From the NCBI RefSeq assembly GCF_023277745.1, contig NZ_CP086322.1:8680001-8744000 (forward strand): a stretch of DNA of 64,000 bases. Direction: 5' to 3'. The stretch comes from Streptomyces halobius. GTDB taxonomy: Bacteria > Actinomycetota > Actinomycetes > Streptomycetales > Streptomycetaceae. Positions 59,683 to 64,000 of this stretch are shown piece by piece. The notes below the pieces were generated by a model. That model had not been told where the DNA came from. It worked only from the letters and a program-made list of their open reading frames with translations, and made no database searches. The translations under genes were made by a program, and so were the position numbers. The first letter of the stretch is position 1, and each line of letters begins with the position of its first letter.

Positions 59683-60891
59683 ATGACCGAGTACGGCCCC
59701 CGGCCGGTGGAACGCAGCTTGCCCACCGAGGAAGCCCGCGACCTCATGACGCTCGTACGCGAGCTGGTCGAGCGGGAGATCAAGCCCACCGCCGCCGAGG
59801 AAGAGGCCGCCGGCCGCTTCCCGCGCGAGACCTTCACCCTGCTCTCGGAATCCGGGCTGCTCTCCCTTCCGTACTCCGACGAATTCGGCGGCGGAGACCA
59901 GCCCTACGAGGTCTACCTCCAGGTCCTGGAAGAGCTCGCGGCCGCCCGGCTCACCATCGGCCTCGGTGTCAGCGTGCACACCCTCGCCTGTCACGCACTC
60001 GCCGGATACGGCACCAAGGAACAGCGCGCCGAACATCTGCCGGCCATGCTCGGCGGCGGGCTCCTCGGCGCGTACTGCCTCTCCGAGCCCTCCTCGGGCT
60101 CCGACGCGGCCGCCCTCACCACCCGCGCCACCCGGGAGGAGGGGGGCACCTCCCGTTCGAGCAGAGCCGAGAGTGGGGGAATCTGGACGATCAATGGCAC
60201 CAAGGCGTGGACCACCCACGGCGGGGTGGCCGACTTCTACACCGTCCTGGCACGCACCGGCGGCGCCGGCCCCCGCGGCATCACCGCCTTCCTCGTCCCC
60301 GGCGACATCGAGGGCCTGAGCGCCGCACAGCCCGAGCGCAAGATGGGCATGAAGGGCTCCCCGACGGCCCAGCTGCACTTCGACGATGTCCGCGTCCCCG
60401 ACTCCCGCCGCCTCGGCGACGAGGGCCAGGGCTTCGCGATCGCCCTCGACGCCCTGGACTCCGGCCGCCTCGGCATCGCCGCCTGCGCCATCGGTGTCGC
60501 CCAGGCGGCACTGGACGAGGCACTCTCGTACACCACCCAACGCCGTCAATTCGGCCGCCCGATCGCCGACTTCCAGGGCCTGCGCTTCATGCTGGCCGAT
60601 ATGGCCACCCAGGTGGAGGCCGGCCGCGCGCTCTACCTCAGCGCCGCCCGGCTGCGCGACGCCGGCCGGCCGTTCACCAAGGAAGCGGCGATGGCCAAGC
60701 TCTTCTGCACGGACGCCGCGATGCGGGTCACCACGGACGCCGTCCAGCTCCTCGGCGGTTACGGCTACACCCAGGACTTCCCGGCCGAGCGCTATATGCG
60801 CGAGGCCAAGGTCCTGCAGATCGTCGAGGGCACCAACCAGATCCAGCGGGTCGTCATCGCACGGCATCTGGCGGGACCCGAGTCGCGCTGA
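59683..60891 (+). CDS. acyl-CoA dehydrogenase with short in-frame insertion
   Basis: A 402-residue classical acyl-CoA dehydrogenase: GAYCLSEPSSGSDAAALTTR (FAD/substrate loop), 'WTTHGGVADFYTVLA', 'KMGMKGSPTAQLHFDDVRVP', QRRQFGRPIADFQGL, the catalytic Glu in 'QIVEGTNQIQRVVIARHLAG', and 'LLGGYGYTQDFPAERYMREA'. Between residues about 151 and 165 (EEGGTSRSSRAESGG) it has an insertion not expected in the family, encoded by a GC-rich partly palindromic segment. GGGAGGAGAG precedes the ATG. Substrate range unknown. Confidence 0.92.
   Translation: MTEYGPRPVERSLPTEEARDLMTLVRELVEREIKPTAAEEEAAGRFPRETFTLLSESGLLSLPYSDEFGGGDQPYEVYLQVLEELAAARLTIGLGVSVHTLACHALAGYGTKEQRAEHLPAMLGGGLLGAYCLSEPSSGSDAAALTTRATREEGGTSRSSRAESGGIWTINGTKAWTTHGGVADFYTVLARTGGAGPRGITAFLVPGDIEGLSAAQPERKMGMKGSPTAQLHFDDVRVPDSRRLGDEGQGFAIALDALDSGRLGIAACAIGVAQAALDEALSYTTQRRQFGRPIADFQGLRFMLADMATQVEAGRALYLSAARLRDAGRPFTKEAAMAKLFCTDAAMRVTTDAVQLLGGYGYTQDFPAERYMREAKVLQIVEGTNQIQRVVIARHLAGPESR
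60133..60181. repeat. Streptomyces-type palindromic mini-element inside a coding region
   Basis: The stretch GGGGGGCACCTCCCGTTCGA, then GCAGAGCCGAGAGTGGGGGA, resembles the interspersed GC-rich palindromic repeats seen in many Streptomyces genomes, usually between genes. Here it sits within the acyl-CoA dehydrogenase gene and keeps the frame open. Confidence 0.55.
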
Positions 60892-60897
60892 CCGGGC

Positions 60898-60940
60898 GGG
60901 CCGGACGGCGGCGGCGCGCACAGCCGTCGCCGTCCGGCCC
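60898..60940. terminator. hairpin terminator between convergent genes
   Basis: GGGCCGGACGGCG (60898-60910) pairs with CGCCGTCCGGCCC (60928-60940), a 13-bp perfect stem, between the acyl-CoA dehydrogenase and the convergent PLP-enzyme gene. Confidence 0.82.
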
Positions 60941-61005
60941 GTCGTTCCACACGCCCGCTGTCCGGGATCTCCCCCTGCCGTCCACGTCCGTCCCTGTCGT
61001 CCCCC

Positions 61006-62160
61006 TCAGCCGCCCGGCGCCTTGAGCCCGGTCGCCGTCCCGATGGCGACCACCAGCGCGCCCGGCGCCGTCACCAGCTCACGCGCCACCGCCACCCCGA
61101 CCGCGGACGACGATTCCATCAGCAGGCCCTCCGCCGCCAACCGCCGGTGCTCCGCCGTGATCACCTCGTCCGTCACCGCGACCGCCGTGCCCCCGCTGCG
61201 CCACAGGGCATCCAGCCCCTGCCAGCAGGGCCGCTCCTCGCCCAGTGAGAACGCCACCGTGGGGCGGGACGCCACCCGCCTACGCTCCTGATCCGCCCGG
61301 TCCGCACAGCGCAGCGCGGCGGTGAACGGCGCCGACGCCGCCGGTTCCGCGGCCACCAGCCGAGGCACCTCCGGCAGCAGCCCCGCGGCCGCCAACTCCC
61401 GGAATCCACGGCCGACTCCGGCCAGCAGGTCCGCCCGGCTGGTGGGCACCACGACCGTGTCGATCCGCCGCTCCGCGAAGTCCCGCGCCAGTTCGTAGGC
61501 GACCGATTTGTAGCCCTCGTTGGCGTACGGGTTCCCGCCGGGCGACGGCCAGGAGAAGCTGGTCAGCGGGTACCAGCCCTGCTTCTCGACGGCCTGTGCC
61601 ATCGCCGCGTTGCGCTCGGCCACGGTGCCCCGGTGCACCACCCGCTCGGCCCCCAGGGCATCGATCTGCGCCCGCAGCCCCGCCGGGACCCTCTCGTTGG
61701 TGAACACCACACACCGCAGCCCGGCCCGCGCCGCATATGCCGCAGCCGCCGCGCCCGCGTTCCCCGAGGACGCCGCGACCACCGTGTCCGCACCGGCCGC
61801 CACCGCGGCGGCGAGACCGACGGCCATCGCCCGGTCCTTGTGCGATCCGGTCGGATTCCCGCCCTCGTACTTCACCCACAACTCGCCGGGAGCGGACCCC
61901 TCCTGAGGGCCGTCCGGCTCGATGCGCAGCCGGATGCCGGGAGTGTTCCCCTCGCCGAGGGAGACCGGCGGACCGGGCGTCGGCAGGGCCTTCGGCCAGC
62001 CCCATGGTCCGCCGGGGTACGACGCGAGATCCAGCCCCGCGAGATCCGCGAGCGGTGGTGGCGTGTTGACGCCGATGCCCTCGCCCGCACAGACCCGGCA
62101 GCCGTCAAAGCCCTCCGCGGCGCGGCCGCAGCGCGGGCAGTGCAGAGGTGGTGCGGTCAC
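61006..62160 (-). CDS. threonine-synthase-like PLP-dependent enzyme
   Basis: A 384-residue fold-type II PLP enzyme. An N-terminal zinc-ribbon-like piece (LHCPRCGRAAEGFDGCRVC) is followed by the PLP-lysine block GGNPTGSHKDRAMAVGLAAA, the phosphate/Asn loop VVAASSGNAGAAAAAYAARA, 'SFSWPSPGGNPYANEGYKSV' and a late Gly/Ser loop. The order matches threonine synthase and its paralogues, which act on O-phosphohomoserine or related beta/gamma-substituted amino acids. A second function is possible because the genome should have a dedicated thrC elsewhere (inference). It precedes a small zinc-ribbon gene and an Lrp regulator. Confidence 0.82.
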   Translation of the reverse strand: MTAPPLHCPRCGRAAEGFDGCRVCAGEGIGVNTPPPLADLAGLDLASYPGGPWGWPKALPTPGPPVSLGEGNTPGIRLRIEPDGPQEGSAPGELWVKYEGGNPTGSHKDRAMAVGLAAAVAAGADTVVAASSGNAGAAAAAYAARAGLRCVVFTNERVPAGLRAQIDALGAERVVHRGTVAERNAAMAQAVEKQGWYPLTSFSWPSPGGNPYANEGYKSVAYELARDFAERRIDTVVVPTSRADLLAGVGRGFRELAAAGLLPEVPRLVAAEPAASAPFTAALRCADRADQERRRVASRPTVAFSLGEERPCWQGLDALWRSGGTAVAVTDEVITAEHRRLAAEGLLMESSSAVGVAVARELVTAPGALVVAIGTATGLKAPGG

Positions 62161-62184
62161 CCTCGCTCCTGTGGGGCCGGGCGC

Positions 62185-62601
62185 TCAGGCCCCGCGACGC
62201 ATCCGGGGCACCCGGACCGGCCGCGAGCCCGGTCCGCCGATGTGCGAGAAGGGCTGACGGCGCCAGTCCAGGCTCTCCGGGAGCGTCAGCAGCATCGCCG
62301 CGTCCTGCTCCTGGGTGTCCAACGTGTCATCGGTCGACGGGGCGTCGGCCACCGGGCGGCCCGATCCCTGACACACCGTCAGTCCGAACGGGTTCCACGG
62401 GGAGGGGCACAGCGCATGCTCCGGAAGCGCGTCCTCGTCCGCCAGCAAGGCGATCGGCTGCCCGCAGTCCGGGCAGGTCACACGGTAGATGTCCAAGGTC
62501 TCGAAAGGCTCGTCGGCGCCGTCGTCGCCGGTGAAACCGGGACTGTCGCCCTCCTGGGCGCCGACGTTCGCCGCAGCGGATTCCTGCTTAGGGCGTCGCA
62601 T
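62185..62601 (-). CDS. small zinc-ribbon protein of unknown function
   Basis: A 138-residue protein. An acidic N-terminal third is followed by CPDCGQPIALLADEDALPEH, then 'ALCPSPWNPFGLTVC', giving four cysteines that could hold zinc, and a basic C-terminus (RPVRVPRMRRGA). The ATG at 62601 is preferred because a GAGGGGG ribosome site lies about 9 nt upstream; a second ATG at 62610 is too close to it. It lies 24 bp upstream of the PLP-enzyme gene, same strand, and is divergent from the Lrp gene. Confidence 0.72.
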   Translation of the reverse strand: MRRPKQESAAANVGAQEGDSPGFTGDDGADEPFETLDIYRVTCPDCGQPIALLADEDALPEHALCPSPWNPFGLTVCQGSGRPVADAPSTDDTLDTQEQDAAMLLTLPESLDWRRQPFSHIGGPGSRPVRVPRMRRGA

Positions 62602-62820
62602 GATGTCCATCCCCCTCGGGTGGGCCCCATCCGGACCGCCGCATTCCTGTGACCGGCGGTCCCGGCCACCACCAGCATTTCCCTTCATGCCCGGCGCATA
62701 ATCGCGGCGCCCCGACGGACACCGGTTCACGTGTGTGGCATTCATCACACTGTGCGGCGCACGGGGGCCACGCTCCGGCGTGCGCTGCGCATCCGCGCCC
62801 GAGCACAGTAGGTTGAACGG

Positions 62821-63261
62821 GTGGAGGAGTTGGACCGGCAAATCGTGGACCTGCTCGTCAAGGACGGGCGGATGAGCTACACCGACCTGGGCAAGGCCAC
62901 CGGCCTGTCCACCTCGGCGGTGCACCAGCGGGTGCGCCGCCTTGAGCAGCGCGGTGTCATACGGGGTTACGCCGCGATCGTGGACCCCGAAGCCGTCGGG
63001 CTGCCGCTCACGGCCTTCATCTCGGTCAAACCCTTCGACCCCAGCGCGCCGGACGACATCGCCGAGCGGCTCGCCGAGGTCCCCGAGCTGGAGGCATGCC
63101 ACAGCGTCGCCGGCGACGAGAACTACATCCTCAAGGTCCGGGTCGCCACACCGTTGGAGCTGGAGCACCTGCTCACCCGCATCCGCAGCCTGGCCGGGGT
63201 CTCCACCCGCACCACGGTCGTCCTCTCGACGCCGTACGAGGCCCGGCCGCCGCGTATCTGA
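62821..63261 (+). CDS. Lrp/AsnC-family transcriptional regulator
   Basis: A 146-residue protein: the HTH is IVDLLVKDGRMSYTDLGKAT, then GLSTSAVHQRVRRLEQRGVI, and the C-terminal RAM effector domain is 'LTAFISVKPFDPSAPDDIAE', VPELEACHSVAGDENYILKV, 'GVSTRTTVVLSTPYEARP'. Lrp proteins form octamers and sense amino acids. The GTG at 62821 is the start. The divergent zinc-ribbon/PLP-enzyme pair is the natural target, suggesting amino-acid-responsive control. Confidence 0.93.
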   Translation: MEELDRQIVDLLVKDGRMSYTDLGKATGLSTSAVHQRVRRLEQRGVIRGYAAIVDPEAVGLPLTAFISVKPFDPSAPDDIAERLAEVPELEACHSVAGDENYILKVRVATPLELEHLLTRIRSLAGVSTRTTVVLSTPYEARPPRI

Positions 63262-63317
63262 CCGGGCGTCCGACCCCGCGCGCGGCCCGCCCGCGCGCAG
63301 GGGCCAAACTGTCCGGT

Positions 63318-64000
63318 ATGAGCGAGCGCATCCCCGAACCGGCCCCGCAGGGCACCTCCCACGCAGGTCGGCAGGCCCCCTCCCGCCCGGTCCGCCAGGG
63401 TTCCTCCCGCCCTGCCCGGCCCCGCACCGTCCTGCTGCGGGGCGGTGAGGTGCACAGCCCCGCCGACCCCTTCGCCACCGCGATGGTCGTGGAGGGCGAC
63501 AGCATCGCGTGGGTCGGCGAGGAAGGCGCCGCCGACTCGTTCGCCGACGGGGTCGACGAGGTCGTCCACCTGGACGGCGCGCTGGTCACCCCAGCGTTCA
63601 CGGACGCACATGTGCACACCACCGCAAGCGGCCTCGCGCTCACCGGCCTCGACCTGGCCGGTGCCGCCGCGCTGTCCGACGCGCTGACCCGGATCCGCGC
63701 CTACGCCGCCGCCCGCCCGGCGGACCGGATCCTCCTCGGACACGGCTGGGACGTCGGCGCCTGGCCCGAGGGGCGCCCGCCGTCCCGTGCGGAACTCGAC
63801 GAGGCCACCGGCGGCCGCCCGCTCTACCTCACCCGCGTCGACGTGCACTCCGCGGTCGTCACCACGGCCCTGCTGGACCTCGTCCCCGGCGTGCGTGAAC
63901 TGCCCGGATTCCGCTCCGGCGCGCCACTGACCGGCGATGCCCACCACGCCGTACGGCGGGCCGCGCACGCCACGATCACCCCCGCCCAGCGGACCGAGGC
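63318..64000 (+). CDS. YtcJ-like amidohydrolase, cut by the window edge
   Basis: The first 227 codons are visible. The metal-dependent hydrolase start reads TVLLRGGEVHSPADPFATAM, with the first two His ligands in VTPAFTDAHVHTTASGLALT and the next region 'ILLGHGWDVGAWPEGRPPSR'. This pattern is that of exoenzyme-regulatory-protein/YtcJ-type amidohydrolases. The first 35 residues are a low-complexity Pro/Arg/Gln-rich addition (APQGTSHAGRQAPSRPVRQG) that may come from a GC-rich repeat. Substrate unknown. Confidence 0.85.
   Translation, partial: MSERIPEPAPQGTSHAGRQAPSRPVRQGSSRPARPRTVLLRGGEVHSPADPFATAMVVEGDSIAWVGEEGAADSFADGVDEVVHLDGALVTPAFTDAHVHTTASGLALTGLDLAGAAALSDALTRIRAYAAARPADRILLGHGWDVGAWPEGRPPSRAELDEATGGRPLYLTRVDVHSAVVTTALLDLVPGVRELPGFRSGAPLTGDAHHAVRRAAHATITPAQRTE

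Noticed and set aside
63345..63415. Possible regulatory repeat at the start of the amidohydrolase gene
   Set aside because: GC-rich CCTCCC blocks recur, but they lie in the coding frame and form no clear stem; noted only as a low-complexity N-terminal extension.

Overview
The window reads as chromosomal DNA of a Streptomyces-like actinomycete. By eye the GC content is very high, start codons are a mix of ATG, GTG and TTG, and ribosome sites are GGAGG-like. Several gene families are typical of the genus: a DasR-type chitin regulon, DUF6230/DUF6114, SpoIIE-type PP2C phosphatases, a LAL-type LuxR regulator, and an NRPS. No rRNA, tRNA or CRISPR array was seen. The mix of specialised metabolism, insertion sequences and decayed genes suggests a chromosome arm rather than the core.

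Left part (1-12.6 kb): the end of a LacI-type regulator, a secreted chitin-active LPMO with a DasR-like site, and a DUF1444-like protein. A leftward four-gene operon (5791 to 2408) follows; it encodes a four-helix membrane protein, a partner sharing a repeated Gly-rich 'MTGGA' motif, a single-pass membrane protein and a DUF779 protein. Next come a PadR regulator with an acyl-CoA dehydrogenase, a SpoIIE-type phosphatase, a DoxX protein, a decayed FAD oxidoreductase, and a TetR regulator divergent from a DUF2867-like gene.

12.6-18.0 kb: a compact candidate biosynthetic locus. It holds an aromatic-L-amino-acid-decarboxylase-like enzyme divergent from a rightward set of an orphan protein (tentatively IDO/PrnB-like), a WS/DGAT-type acyltransferase, an acyl carrier protein and a ketosynthase. 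The pieces would suit making and acylating an amine.

18.0-25.8 kb: a scrap-heap of mobile and broken DNA. It contains an aldehyde dehydrogenase 3' remnant, an IS701-type element with intact ends and a CTAG target duplication but a broken transposase, an ankyrin protein, IS5 and IS630 fragments, a complete-looking IS110 transposase, a zinc-ribbon membrane protein, and a frameshifted tRNA-dependent cyclodipeptide synthase whose catalytic residues are still readable.

25.9-37.1 kb: a BlaI/M56 pair, a secreted alpha/beta hydrolase, and a probable poly-gamma-glutamate operon (sensor-like membrane protein, PgsB, PgsC, then a GT39 glycosyltransferase), followed by a small secreted protein.

37.2-52.2 kb: a leftward biosynthetic cluster. 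A LAL regulator is followed by a dimodular NRPS (C-A-T-C-A-T-TE; the first A domain reads as serine), an FAD monooxygenase, two tailoring genes that each lack an internal core but keep an open frame, a PapA-like acyltransferase and an SDR lacking its catalytic lysine.

52.5-64 kb: an ExaC-type aldehyde dehydrogenase with a GAF/AcoR-like regulator, a DUF6230/DUF6114 pair divergent from a TetR gene, a GH18 chitinase with a paired DasR-like promoter element, an acyl-CoA dehydrogenase with a short in-frame insertion, a threonine-synthase-like PLP enzyme, a zinc-ribbon protein, an Lrp regulator and the start of an amidohydrolase.
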